Origin: Streptomyces sp. NRRL F-5135
GTDB lineage: Bacteria > Actinomycetota > Actinomycetes > Streptomycetales > Streptomycetaceae
Length of the DNA: 64,000 nucleotides
Direction: 5' to 3'
NCBI RefSeq assembly: GCF_000719775.1
Contig: NZ_JOHR01000022.1
Span: 1 to 64,000, forward strand
Below the pieces are notes generated by a model, which had not been told where the DNA came from, searched no databases, and saw only the letters and a list, made by a program, of their open reading frames with translations. A program made the translations under genes and the position numbers. Positions within the stretch are counted from its first letter, which is position 1. Every line of letters starts with the position of its first letter. Of this stretch, positions 16,926 to 25,532 are shown in pieces.

Positions 16926-17498
16926 ATGCACGTCCGTACGTCGACCAGCGGGTTCGCTGCCGTCCTGGCCGCGACCTTTGCGCTGATGGGTGGCCAGGCC
17001 ACAGCCGCTCCGTCCGCGGCGGCGGACGCGGACAGAGCCGCGGCCGCTCGTGTGGTGACCTACGACGCCAGTGGTTCCGCCGAGTTCAGGTCCGCGGTCG
17101 ACCGGGGCGCGGCGATCTGGAACGAGAGCGTCGACGCTGTCGAACTGCGGCCGGCCGCGGCCGGGCAACGCGCCAACATACGGGTCCTGGCGGACAACGG
17201 CTGGCCCCGCGCCATCACCACCACGCTGGGCAATGGAACCGTCTACATCGGACGGCAGGCGGTGGACGAGGGTCACAACACGATCCGCATATCGGCCCAC
17301 GAACTGGGCCACATCCTGGGTCTGCCCGACCGCAAGCCCGGGCCCTGTTCGAGCCTGATGTCCGGTGCCAGCGCGGGGACCACGTGCACGAACGCCTACC
17401 CGAACGCGGCCGAAAAGGCCGAGGTCGAGGGGTACTTCGGTGGATCGTTCGCGCGGACGTCCGGAGCGGTGCCGCTCAACGCCGTGATCATGGACTGA
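16926..17498 (+). CDS. snpA: Snapalysin-family secreted zinc protease (M7)
   Basis: A 190-residue secreted neutral protease of the M7 family, a small metzincin-like group almost confined to Streptomyces. The signal peptide is followed by a short propeptide, then the mature domain starting near VVTYDASGSAEFR. The zinc motif HELGHILGLPD has His125, Glu126, His129 and the third ligand Asp135, in the HExxHxxGxxD form unique to this family. Two Cys pairs (GPCSS, TTCTN) can form the usual disulfide. ATG 16926 is chosen for its GAGGAGG. The divergent LysR activator often found beside snapalysin genes is absent. Confidence 0.92.
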   Translation: MHVRTSTSGFAAVLAATFALMGGQATAAPSAAADADRAAAARVVTYDASGSAEFRSAVDRGAAIWNESVDAVELRPAAAGQRANIRVLADNGWPRAITTTLGNGTVYIGRQAVDEGHNTIRISAHELGHILGLPDRKPGPCSSLMSGASAGTTCTNAYPNAAEKAEVEGYFGGSFARTSGAVPLNAVIMD

Positions 17499-17521
17499 CA
17501 CGCGGCGCGAACGCCGAACGA

Positions 17522-17555
17522 CGGCTCTCACGGCCGCGGCGGGCCGTGAGAGCCG
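17522..17555. terminator. Perfect 14-bp stem hairpin after snapalysin
   Basis: CGGCTCTCACGGCC and its exact reverse complement flank a GCGGCG loop, 23 bases after the snapalysin stop codon. The rest of the 320-base gap to 17819 shows no gene; one short frame with a hydrophobic WWLIVSLFLF stretch has no supported start. Confidence 0.85.
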
Positions 17556-17818
17556 ATGTCACGCGCGGCCCGGTCAGCCGACGGCATGCCCGCGCTCACG
17601 GCCCAAGAGCTGGGCAGCATACCCCGTTCGGGTGAACCCTGTTGGCCTCGTCGGGTAGGGGACAGGCGTCGGCTGGATAGTGAGGACGCTGCGGGGTGTT
17701 CCGCTTACCGGATTCGGGCGGGGAACGTGGTGGTTGATCGTTTCCCTGTTCCTTTTCGGTGCCCTCCAGCGAGACAGGCCCGGCCCTGCCGGGCCACCCG
17801 AGAACCTACGGAGAACAC

Positions 17819-18733
17819 ATGGTCGGCACAGCGTATCCGAACACCGGTGTGGAAGGCGTGGACGGGGGTGTCGGCCTCACCGCTCTGCTCGTCGCCGCAG
17901 CACGGGCGATCGAGACCCACCGCGGCGACAGCCTGGCAAGGGATGTCTACGCGGAACACTTCGTGCGTGCCGCACCGGCGTCCGCGGGCTGGCCCGTCCG
18001 CTTGCAAGAGGCTCCGGACGGGGACGCGAACCCGTTGTGGGGGCGTTTCGCGCGTTATTTCGGTCTGCGGACGAGGGTCCTCGACGACTTCCTCCTCCGG
18101 TCGGTGCGCGCGGGCGCGCGCCAAGTCGTGCTGCTCGGGGCCGGGTTGGACGCCCGGGCGTTCCGACTGGACTGGCCTCCCGGCTGTGTGGTCTTCGAAA
18201 TCGACAGGGAGGGCGTGCTCGGGTTCAAGCAGGAGGTGCTCGACGGGCTGTCTGCCACCCCCAGGACGAGGCGCTTACCGATTCCGGTCGATCTGCGCGC
18301 CGACTGGGACGGAGCGCTGGCCGACGCCGGCTTCGACCCGGCGGCACCGAGCGTCTGGCTGGCCGAGGGGTTGCTCTTCTACCTCCCCAACGCAGTCGAG
18401 ACGTCCCTCATCGACACGGTGCACCGGTTGAGCGCGGAAGGGAGTGCTCTGGCGTTCGAGGTCAAGCTCGAAAAAGACCTGCTCGCCTATCGGGACAGTC
18501 CGCTCTACACCTCGACCAACCAGCAGATCGGCATCGATCTGCTCACGCTGTTCGACGGCGAGTCGCGGCCCGACTCCGCGGGGGACCTGATGGGCAAGGG
18601 ATGGGACACATCGGTCCACACGCCCTTCGACTTCACCCGTCGGCACGGACGTGGACCGCTGCCCGAGCCGAATGATGCGCTGGCCGGCAATCGATGGGTG
18701 TTCGCGAACAAGCCACGGCCGTCATTCTGCTGA
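17819..18733 (+). CDS. SAM-dependent methyltransferase, LCMT/TIGR00027-like
   Basis: A 304-residue class I methyltransferase of the leucine-carboxyl-methyltransferase-like family that is abundant in actinobacteria (TIGR00027 type). The SAM-binding motif is VVLLGAGLDARAFRLDW, followed by the acidic end of strand 2 in VVFEIDREGVLGFKQ, and the family segment SVWLAEGLLFYLP lies in the middle. Such proteins methylate carboxyl or hydroxyl groups of small metabolites, and the substrate is unknown here. ATG 17819 has GGAG seven bases upstream. It stands alone and converges with the alcohol dehydrogenase gene. Confidence 0.85.
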   Translation: MVGTAYPNTGVEGVDGGVGLTALLVAAARAIETHRGDSLARDVYAEHFVRAAPASAGWPVRLQEAPDGDANPLWGRFARYFGLRTRVLDDFLLRSVRAGARQVVLLGAGLDARAFRLDWPPGCVVFEIDREGVLGFKQEVLDGLSATPRTRRLPIPVDLRADWDGALADAGFDPAAPSVWLAEGLLFYLPNAVETSLIDTVHRLSAEGSALAFEVKLEKDLLAYRDSPLYTSTNQQIGIDLLTLFDGESRPDSAGDLMGKGWDTSVHTPFDFTRRHGRGPLPEPNDALAGNRWVFANKPRPSFC

Positions 18734-18796
18734 CGCGGCAATGCGGTGATCGGTAGCACAACGTCGCAGCGGCGCAGCGGCGTTTGAAAGCGTCGC

Positions 18797-19900
18797 TCAT
18801 CGGCTCGTCCTTTCCGGGACCAGGACGGGTTTGACCACGCGGCCCGCATCGCAGTCGCGTTCGGCCTCGTTGATGTCGGCGAGCGGATACGTACGGATCA
18901 ACTGGTCGAAAGGGAACAGACCGGCCTGCCACAGTCCGGTCAGCCGCGGAATCAACAACCCTGGCACGGCGTCCCCCTCGCAGATGTGGGAGATCCTCCG
19001 GCCCCCGTCCAGCGTCCCCGGTTCGAGCGGCAGCGCTGTGTGGAGCCGTGCCACCAGGCCGAGGTGGCCGGTCGGGCGCAGGGCCCGGAGCGCGTCGTTG
19101 ATCAGCTGGGCGGAGCCCGTGGTGTCCAGCGCGTACCGCGCGCCGCCGTCGGTCAGCCGCCGGATGCGGTCGGGCAGGCCGGCCGATGCGGCGTGCAGGG
19201 GGACGGCATGGAACCGCTCGGCCAGGGCCAGCCGTTCGGGGTGGCGGTCCACGGCCACGGTCACCGCGCCCGCGGCGGTGGCCGCCATCAACGCGGCCAG
19301 CCCCACCGCTCCCGCGCCGAAGACCGCGACGGTGTCGCCGGGGCCGACGCCGAAGCTGTTCCAGATCGTTCCGGCGCCGGTGAGGAATCCGCAGCCGAGC
19401 GGCCCGAGCAGTTCGACGGGAAGCGAGGGGCTGACCCGGACCGCGTTGCGGGCGGGGACCATCGCGTACTCTGCGAACGCGGACTGGCCGAACCACCGGG
19501 GGGCCAGTTCGCCCCCGGCCGCGTCGGTGAACCGCGCCGCGTTCTCCCGGCGGCCTCCGAAAAGGTTGAGCGAGGCGAAGGAGTCACAGTAGGCGGGAGC
19601 CGCGCCAAGGCAGTTCCGGCAGCGCCCGCAGGAGTCGAAGCTCAGCACGACATGGTCGCCGACGCTCAGGCCGGTGTCCGGGCCGCCCGTCTCCGCCACG
19701 ATCCCGGCCCCCTCATGGCCGAGCACCGCCGGCAGCGGGGAACGGCCCGCCGAACGCCGGACCGCGAGATCGGTCCGGCACATTCCGCAGCCTGCGATCC
19801 TCACCAGGATCTCCCCCTCGGCCGGCCCCGCCTTCAAGATCACCTCCTCGACGGTGAACCGGCTCTCGTACGAGCGAAGGACAGCCGCGTCGAACCTCAT
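18797..19900 (-). CDS. Zinc-dependent alcohol dehydrogenase (MDR family, aryl-alcohol type)
   Basis: A 367-residue medium-chain dehydrogenase. Catalytic zinc ligands are visible as Cys41 in GMCRTDL and the GHEGAG motif. The structural zinc lobe has four Cys in CGRCRNC…YC. The NAD-binding Rossmann motif is GAGAVG, with an acidic VDRHPERL strand end that favours NAD+. The sequence looks closest to benzyl/aryl alcohol dehydrogenases. It is the last gene of a three-gene reverse operon; its ATG overlaps the TGA of the aldehyde dehydrogenase, so the two are translationally coupled. The likely role is interconversion of an alcohol and an aldehyde made in this cassette. Confidence 0.88.
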   Translation of the reverse strand: MRFDAAVLRSYESRFTVEEVILKAGPAEGEILVRIAGCGMCRTDLAVRRSAGRSPLPAVLGHEGAGIVAETGGPDTGLSVGDHVVLSFDSCGRCRNCLGAAPAYCDSFASLNLFGGRRENAARFTDAAGGELAPRWFGQSAFAEYAMVPARNAVRVSPSLPVELLGPLGCGFLTGAGTIWNSFGVGPGDTVAVFGAGAVGLAALMAATAAGAVTVAVDRHPERLALAERFHAVPLHAASAGLPDRIRRLTDGGARYALDTTGSAQLINDALRALRPTGHLGLVARLHTALPLEPGTLDGGRRISHICEGDAVPGLLIPRLTGLWQAGLFPFDQLIRTYPLADINEAERDCDAGRVVKPVLVPERTSR

Positions 19901-21306
19901 GGCCGCTCCTCCTCCGGGCGGTGCACGACGAACGGCCTCAGGTTTCCGTAGAGCCCCCACGGCCCGCCCGCCACGCCGACTCCGCTCTCCTTGATGCCCG
20001 CGAAAGGCTGGGCGAGGGACAGTTCGGCATGGTGGTTGATCCACGCGGTCCCGCACTCCAGCCGGTCCGCCACCGCCTCGGCCCGGTCGAGGTCGGTTCC
20101 CCACACCGAACCGCCCAGCCCGAATCCGGTGTCGTTGGCCGCCTCGACGGCCTCGTCGATGTTCCTGTACGGCAGCACCGGCAGGACCGGACCGAATTGC
20201 TCCTCCGTCACCACCGGACTGTCGTAGGGGACATCGGCCAGGATCGTCGGGGCGAAGAAGTAGCCCGGACGGTCCAGCCGACGGCCACCGGTCACGGCTC
20301 GGGCGCCGTCCGCCAGGGCCTGGGCCGTACAGCGCTCCACCCGGGCCAGTTGCGGGGCGTTGTTGACCGGCCCCAACTGCGAACCCGGCTCGAGCCCCGC
20401 TCCGACGACGGTGGTTTTCGCACGCTGCGCGAGGGCCTCGACCACCTGGGAGCAGAGCCGGACCGGGGCGTAGACGCGCTTGACTGCCATGCAGACCTGC
20501 CCGCAGTTACGGAACGCCGCCCAGAAAAGCCGGTCCGCGATCCGCTCCGGATCTACGTCCTCCAGCAGGATGGCGGCGTCGTTACCGCCCAGTTCGAGGG
20601 TGACCCGGGCGAGCGAGGCCGCCGCCCCCCGAGCGACGGCCCGCCCGGTGGTGACGGAACCGGTGAAGGTCACGTGGCGTATCCCCGGATGGGACGCGAG
20701 GTGCGCGCCGAGGGGTTCGCGACCGGTGACGATGGTCAGCACGTCCGGGGGGAGGGCGTCGGAGACGACGGACACCAGCAGTCGTGTGGCGAGAGGCGTG
20801 AACGGGGAAGGTTTGAGCAACACCGTGTTGCCCGCGGCGAGCGCCGGCGCGAACTTCGCCGACGCGAGTTGGAGGGGAAAGTTCCATGGGACGATCGCGG
20901 CGACGGGCCCGAGCGAGCGCCAGCGGATCTCGCTGCGTACCGGCCGACCGTCCGTGATCGGCTGGGGCCCGGGGACAGGCTCGGCGAAGTAGCGCAGGCG
21001 GGCCGTCGTGCGGGCGATCTCCGCGTACGACTCGGCCAGGGGCTTGCCCTGTTCACGGGTGAGCAGCGGAGCGAGGTCGGCCCCCGCCGCGTCCACCGCG
21101 TCGGCCGCCGCGAGCAACGCGCTCGTACGGGCGACGGGGTCGGCCCGCCAGCCGCGCCAGGCCTTGTGGGCCCGCGCGACGACGGCGTCCAACTCGTCCG
21201 GCCGCTGGTCGGGCGCCTCGTCGAACGCCTCGCCCGTAGCCGGGTCGAGGACGGCGAAGCGCCCGTCGCGGGTACCCGGGGCGCGGCGGGGCTGACGTGT
21301 CGGCAT
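19897..21306 (-). CDS. NAD(P)+-dependent aldehyde dehydrogenase
   Basis: A 469-residue ALDH-superfamily enzyme that oxidises an aldehyde to an acid. It has the PWNFPLQLASAKFAPALAAGNTV cofactor segment (quoted in part: PWNFPLQ), the general-base Glu in LELGGND and the catalytic Cys272 in GQVCMA. The C-terminal EEQFGPVLPVLPY motif is intact. It lies between the furan synthase-like gene (8 bases upstream) and the alcohol dehydrogenase (4-base overlap). Context suggests a furan or other aromatic aldehyde as the substrate. A role as 2-oxoglutarate semialdehyde dehydrogenase for the hydroxyproline pathway at 43473 cannot be excluded, but the operon argues against it. Confidence 0.9.
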   Translation of the reverse strand: MPTRQPRRAPGTRDGRFAVLDPATGEAFDEAPDQRPDELDAVVARAHKAWRGWRADPVARTSALLAAADAVDAAGADLAPLLTREQGKPLAESYAEIARTTARLRYFAEPVPGPQPITDGRPVRSEIRWRSLGPVAAIVPWNFPLQLASAKFAPALAAGNTVLLKPSPFTPLATRLLVSVVSDALPPDVLTIVTGREPLGAHLASHPGIRHVTFTGSVTTGRAVARGAAASLARVTLELGGNDAAILLEDVDPERIADRLFWAAFRNCGQVCMAVKRVYAPVRLCSQVVEALAQRAKTTVVGAGLEPGSQLGPVNNAPQLARVERCTAQALADGARAVTGGRRLDRPGYFFAPTILADVPYDSPVVTEEQFGPVLPVLPYRNIDEAVEAANDTGFGLGGSVWGTDLDRAEAVADRLECGTAWINHHAELSLAQPFAGIKESGVGVAGGPWGLYGNLRPFVVHRPEEERP

Positions 21307-21314
21307 GCCGGCAG

Positions 21315-22094
21315 TCAGCTCCCGGCGACGGCGGCCGCGTGTTGCCGGGTCTGCCGGTCCATTTCCGCCCGGAAGGCGGCCACCAACTCCGGCTGAATCC
21401 TTCCGGTATCGCGGTCGCCCCCCTCGCAGACGGCCCCGCGCACCCCCACGATGTCCGTGCCGATGCGGGTCAGGTCGCCGAGGTCCCCCGCCTTGACGCT
21501 GCCGGCGAGAGCGGCGAGCAGATCGCGCTCGTGGGCCAGCCGCACGAACTCCGCGCAGACGTCCGGCGGTAGGTGGTCGAAGAGCCGCGTCCCGTCCTTG
21601 ACCGCGGTGTCGAGCATGGCCGCGTCGGAGCCGGAGCGGCGGGCGATGTCCGGCAGTGCGAGGGGGTTGACGCAGCCGATCCGGTAGGCGTCGGCGTAGC
21701 CCGAGGCGACGACGAACGCGTCCGGCCGATGGTCCTTCACCGCCCGGACAACCCCTCGCATGACGTCGACGGCCTGGTCGGGCGTCGTGCATCCGTAGAG
21801 ACCGACCTTGATGTACGTGGCACCGGAGACAACCGCGCCGAGCGCCGCCTGGGCCACCGTGCCGGGCTTGTACGGTACGTCTCCCACCGTGGCGGACACC
21901 GGTTTGCCGGCCGGGACCGCTTCGCGAATCTCCCTGATGACCCACGGGAAGTTCGCGCCGAGCGAGCCCTCGTCGGGCTTCTTGACATCGACGATGTCAA
22001 GGTGTTCCGCCGCCTTCGCGCAGTCGAGGGCTTCCTCGACGCCGTCCGGGGAGATGAGAAGCAACAACGTGGACTCCTTCCACCGCATGTCCAT
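21315..22094 (-). CDS. MfnB-like (5-formylfuran-3-yl)methyl phosphate synthase
   Basis: A 259-residue TIM-barrel protein of the MfnB (DUF556) family. MfnB condenses two triose phosphates to 4-(hydroxymethyl)-2-furancarboxaldehyde phosphate, the furan of methanofuran; bacterial homologues occur in some actinomycetes. The key segment [20 protein letters not shown] carries the Lys pair of the active site (DVKKP), followed by TYIKVGLYG and ALAGSVK with further barrel Lys residues. Start choice is uncertain between ATG 22094 and ATG 22088; both precede the conserved [14 protein letters not shown] strand. It is the first gene of an operon with ALDH and ADH. No methanofuran genes are nearby, so the product probably enters a specialised metabolite. 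Confidence 0.85.
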   Translation of the reverse strand: MDMRWKESTLLLLISPDGVEEALDCAKAAEHLDIVDVKKPDEGSLGANFPWVIREIREAVPAGKPVSATVGDVPYKPGTVAQAALGAVVSGATYIKVGLYGCTTPDQAVDVMRGVVRAVKDHRPDAFVVASGYADAYRIGCVNPLALPDIARRSGSDAAMLDTAVKDGTRLFDHLPPDVCAEFVRLAHERDLLAALAGSVKAGDLGDLTRIGTDIVGVRGAVCEGGDRDTGRIQPELVAAFRAEMDRQTRQHAAAVAGS

Positions 22095-22453
22095 CTGCCG
22101 TAAGGGCAGGTGCGCGGAGTCGCCTCGATCACTTGGGGTGCGCTCATCATTCCCGCGGCGCCTGACCGCCGGTAGGGCGCGCGGAGTCCAAACGGTACGT
22201 CGCCACGGCGTGTTCACTCCCCAGTGCGCCGTCCACGCCGGAGCGAGCCGGCCGCGGGCGGGGCGCCGGCGGCAAGCGGATCACCAACTCCTACGAGAAC
22301 CGGCTCGGAGAGCGCCCGGAGCCCTTGACGGCCACGTCCGCGGGTCTCGGTGCCCTCGACCACAGGACCTCACTGGTCTTCATGAGCGTCGCGATGCGCC
22401 GCCAGGTTCATTTTCCTCATCGTCTCCCGGCCGGAACACGGGAGCGCGAACAA
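22095..22453. other. Intergenic region upstream of the furan cassette
   Basis: No gene is recognised in these 359 bases. A forward frame around 22269–22420 gives a plausible-looking but unidentified segment ([13 protein letters not shown]…LVFMSVAMRR) without a start or ribosome site, possibly a remnant of a lost gene. The promoter of the reverse furan cassette should lie here, but no clear consensus was found. Confidence 0.4.
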
Positions 22454-22502
22454 GCGGGGTCGGCGTACAACGCGCACCGCGCGCGTTGTACGCCGACCCC
22501 GC
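22454..22502. terminator. Very strong hairpin, perfect 21-bp stem
   Basis: GCGGGGTCGGCGTACAACGCG and its exact reverse complement flank a 7-base loop. It lies 21 bases beyond the stop codon of the reverse gene at 22523, so it acts as its terminator and insulates the furan cassette promoter. Confidence 0.9.
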
Positions 22503-22522
22503 GTTCGACCGGTCACCTCGCG

Positions 22523-24184
22523 TCAGCGCGCGGTGATCTGCTGGAGCGCCGCCCCCTGGTAACGGGCTCCGGCGTTCCAGAGGATGAAGGAGTTCATCTT
22601 GTTGTCCGCCGCTGCCTTGATCTGATCGGCCACCTGGGCCGGCCCGTAGTGGCTGCCCATCGAGAAGTCCTGGAGCCAGGGAATCACCTCGGTCTGAGTG
22701 CCCTTCACGTGGCGGGCGAAGTCCTTCAGCGAGCGTTGCACGATCGCGTACGGTGCGGTGTCGGGGTTGGAGACGCCGTACTCCCCGGGCCCCCAGTGGG
22801 ACGGGTAGACCATCGGTGCGATGTAGTCGCTGACCTTGGCCAGGGCCCCGATGTCCTGAGCGATCTCGGTGGGCCGGGTGGCGGCTATACCGAAGACCGA
22901 GACGCCGAGGTACGTGGGCTGCGAGCGCAGCGCGGTCCGCGTGTCGGCGACGAACGAGGTGATGGACTGCTCGGGCGTGGCGGACCCGATGCCCGGGAAG
23001 CGCATCTTCGACAGCGGGCCGTCGGGGCGGCGCACATAGTCGTAGAGGATGTCGTCGAAGCCGAGACCAGCCGCTTCGACGGCGAGGTCCTGGTTGTACT
23101 TGCGGACCGCCGGGTCGGCGAAGTTGGTGAAGGACAGCTTTCCGTAGTGGCCGCCGTTGTAGGGCTGTCCGTCGGGGGTCTGTACGACCTGGTTGCGCTT
23201 GCCGGACTTCCAGGACGCCGAGGCGAGCACGGGATCGCGGAAGGCGACGATGCGCCCGATGACCTGGGCGCCGGCGGCGTGGATCTCCGCCACGGCCTTG
23301 CGGGCGTCGTAGTAGCCCTTGGCCGCGCCGATCTGACGGGCCAGCGGTACCTGGGAGGCGTACCCGACCTCGCCGTCCTCGTCCTTGATGTCCAGTTCCA
23401 CGGCGTTGAGCTTGCCGCTGCGGACGAGGGCCAGGATGTTGCCGCGCAGTGTGTTGTCGCCCCAGCCGATGGCGGTGATGTGCGCGGCGCGGATCATGGG
23501 GCGCCGGCCCCGGGCGGACACCGTCTTGGTGGTGGTGTTTCCGGCCCGGTCCACGGCGGTGACCGTGACGAGCGGTGTGCCCTGGGGGACCGTGGCCTTG
23601 AAGGCCCCGGCCTCGTCGACGGAGACCTCTTTGCCGTCGACGCTCACCTTGGCGTCGGTGGACGCCTTGCCGGTGATGGTCACCTTGGCGCCGGTGGGCG
23701 CCTTGCCGGTGGTGTTCGCCGCGGCGGCGACGTTCTTGACCTCGGGATCGGCCAGCGACAGAGCCGGAGCGGTGGTGTCCACGGAGAAGCCCACGACCTC
23801 CCGGTACGAGGCGAAGGGCAGACTGCTGTCGCCCTCCACCACCAGGGTGTGCCGGCCCTCGGCCAGAGGCGGGAGGCTGAGTTTCAGACGGGCGCCCTCG
23901 GCTCTGACGGGGAGCACCGCGCCGTCGAGGGTGGCACGCACCTTGTCCTTACCGCCGGCCGCGGCGGCGTCGAGATAGGCGCTGACATGCGCCGCCTTGC
24001 GCGCGTCGAGGACGGCGCCGTCGGTGAGACCCTGTACGCCCGGGCCAGAAGTGAAGAAGGCCCATGCTCCGACGCCTGCTCCGACCAGTGCGAGTGCCCC
24101 GGCCGACACTGTCAGTGCGCGCGGGAGGGCCGGACGGCGGGAACCGTAGGAGGAGGCGGAATACGGTATTTTTCTGCTGAACAT
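22523..24184 (-). CDS. Secreted or membrane-anchored DUF4015 glycoside hydrolase-like protein
   Basis: A 553-residue protein with an N-terminal hydrophobic helix (about residues 17–45) that serves as signal anchor. Residues about 55–225 look like one or two Ig-like beta domains (VTVTAVDRAGNTTTKTV is the typical end). From Met230 on, the TIM-barrel-like DUF4015 domain follows, described in databases as a putative glycoside hydrolase. It has NAVELDIKDEDGEVGYAS near the start, FDDILYDYVRRPDG in the middle and APMVYPSHW late; the Asp residues in these motifs are the likely catalytic site. The natural substrate is unknown. ATG 24184 has AAGGG eight bases upstream. Divergent from the deacetylase at 24388, which suggests a shared role in exopolysaccharide turnover. 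Confidence 0.8.
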   Translation of the reverse strand: MFSRKIPYSASSYGSRRPALPRALTVSAGALALVGAGVGAWAFFTSGPGVQGLTDGAVLDARKAAHVSAYLDAAAAGGKDKVRATLDGAVLPVRAEGARLKLSLPPLAEGRHTLVVEGDSSLPFASYREVVGFSVDTTAPALSLADPEVKNVAAAANTTGKAPTGAKVTITGKASTDAKVSVDGKEVSVDEAGAFKATVPQGTPLVTVTAVDRAGNTTTKTVSARGRRPMIRAAHITAIGWGDNTLRGNILALVRSGKLNAVELDIKDEDGEVGYASQVPLARQIGAAKGYYDARKAVAEIHAAGAQVIGRIVAFRDPVLASASWKSGKRNQVVQTPDGQPYNGGHYGKLSFTNFADPAVRKYNQDLAVEAAGLGFDDILYDYVRRPDGPLSKMRFPGIGSATPEQSITSFVADTRTALRSQPTYLGVSVFGIAATRPTEIAQDIGALAKVSDYIAPMVYPSHWGPGEYGVSNPDTAPYAIVQRSLKDFARHVKGTQTEVIPWLQDFSMGSHYGPAQVADQIKAAADNKMNSFILWNAGARYQGAALQQITAR

Positions 24185-24387
24185 CACGATGCCCTTCGTG
24201 CTGAGGCCGGTGGGTCCCTCCATGGATGCCGCGCCGGTGCACCGGTCCTCCTGTTTCTGACCGGATTTCATGCGAACGGCCGCGTGCGGACCCCGATGTG
24301 GTGACTGGGCCATACAGGGGAGGGGGCGGTACGGGGGCTCCCGCGGCCGGTAGGGATGGCGACACGCTCGCTTTGGAGGGGTCACAC

Positions 24388-25392
24388 ATGCGCCACTCTC
24401 TCGTCCCGTTCTGCGCCCTAGCGGGCGCTGTCCTGCTCGCCTCGGGCTGCTCCCCGGGAGCCTCGTCGACCGGTGGTGAGGCGGCCGCGTCACCGGCGGC
24501 GGCCAGCCCCGCCGCCGCGAAGGCCCCGGAAGAGGTCGGCGCGAACGAGCTCGGCCAGGTGCCCGTGCTGATGTACCACCAGCTCACCGAGAAACCGGCC
24601 AGTGTCTACGACCGCACCCCGGCCGATTTCCGAGCGGAGCTGGAGCGCCTCGCCCGGGAGAATTACGTGCCGGTCACCGCCCGGGACTTCCAGACGGGCC
24701 GCATCGATATTCCGGCCGGTACGCACCCGGTGGTCCTCACCTTCGACGACTCGACCAACAGCCAGGTACGACTCGGCCAGGACGGCGCCCCGGCGCCGGA
24801 CACGGCCGTCGCCATCCTGATGAACACGGCCAAGAAGTACCCCGCGTTCAAGCCGGTGGCGACCTTCTTCGTCAACGCGGACGCCTTCTCCGCCACCGGT
24901 TCCGCCAAGGCGCTCGCCTGGCTGACGAGCCACGGCCACGAGGTCGGGAACCACACCGACCGCCACCAGAACCTGCGCTCCCTGGACCAGGCGGGCGCCG
25001 TGCGGGCCATCGCCGCCGGGCAGCAGGCGATCGAGAAGGCCGTGCCCGGCACCCGGGTCACGTCCCTCGCCCTGCCCTTCGGGGCCATGCCCCAGCCGGC
25101 CGCGGTCGCCGCGCGGGGGACCGGCTATCGCTACGGAGGGGTGTACCTCGTGGGGTCCAACCCCTCGGTCTCGCCGTTCGCCAAGTCCTTCGCGCCCGAC
25201 GCGATCCCGCGGATCCGCTCCGCGGGGCCCAAGGACGCGGACGCCGAGTTCGGTTCGTCGCGGTGGCTGGACAAGCTCGCCACCGGCAAGAACTGGTACG
25301 TCTCGGACGGTGACCCGAACACGGTCGCCTTCCCCCGAGCCTCGCAGGATCAGCTGGCACCGGCTTTCGCCAAGCGGGCCCGGCCGTATTAG
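24388..25392 (+). CDS. Lipoprotein polysaccharide deacetylase (CE4/NodB)
   Basis: A 334-residue exported lipoprotein: the lipobox LLASGC sets the acylated Cys near residue 21. The NodB-homology domain follows. It has VLMYHQLTEKP at its start, LTFDDS (Asp120 base, Asp121 metal ligand) and the second metal pair His189/His193 in NHTDRH. Enzymes of this family remove acetyl groups from N-acetylglucosamine polymers or peptidoglycan, or trim exopolysaccharides such as PNAG. The start has GGAGGG six to ten bases upstream. It is divergent from the DUF4015 gene with a shared 203-base control region. Confidence 0.88.
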   Translation: MRHSLVPFCALAGAVLLASGCSPGASSTGGEAAASPAAASPAAAKAPEEVGANELGQVPVLMYHQLTEKPASVYDRTPADFRAELERLARENYVPVTARDFQTGRIDIPAGTHPVVLTFDDSTNSQVRLGQDGAPAPDTAVAILMNTAKKYPAFKPVATFFVNADAFSATGSAKALAWLTSHGHEVGNHTDRHQNLRSLDQAGAVRAIAAGQQAIEKAVPGTRVTSLALPFGAMPQPAAVAARGTGYRYGGVYLVGSNPSVSPFAKSFAPDAIPRIRSAGPKDADAEFGSSRWLDKLATGKNWYVSDGDPNTVAFPRASQDQLAPAFAKRARPY

Positions 25393-25420
25393 GACGTGTT
25401 GTGAAACGAGCGCCGTCCGT

Positions 25421-25447
25421 CCGAAGGGCGGGCGGCGGCGTCTGGTG
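25421..25447. terminator. Hairpin after the deacetylase gene
   Basis: A 12-bp stem with two G·T pairs and a GAA loop starts 29 bases after the stop codon at 25392. No T-tract follows. Confidence 0.6.
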
Positions 25448-25532
25448 GAGTGGTAATGGGTGAGCAGTCCGCGGTGCGCGGTGCTCCGACGGAAGCGTGG
25501 GAGACACGGCGTTCCGCCGACACGGAGGACAC

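Noticed and set aside
16419..17498. A DedA–snapalysin fusion protein
   Set aside because: Snapalysin has its own GAGGAGG site and signal peptide at 16926, and the DedA part lacks its N-terminus and a start.
19897..21306. ALDH as the 2-oxoglutarate semialdehyde dehydrogenase of the hydroxyproline pathway
   Set aside because: It is tightly coupled to an MfnB-like synthase and an ADH on the opposite strand, 22 kb away, and lacks the TGTSACA motif. Possible but not supported.
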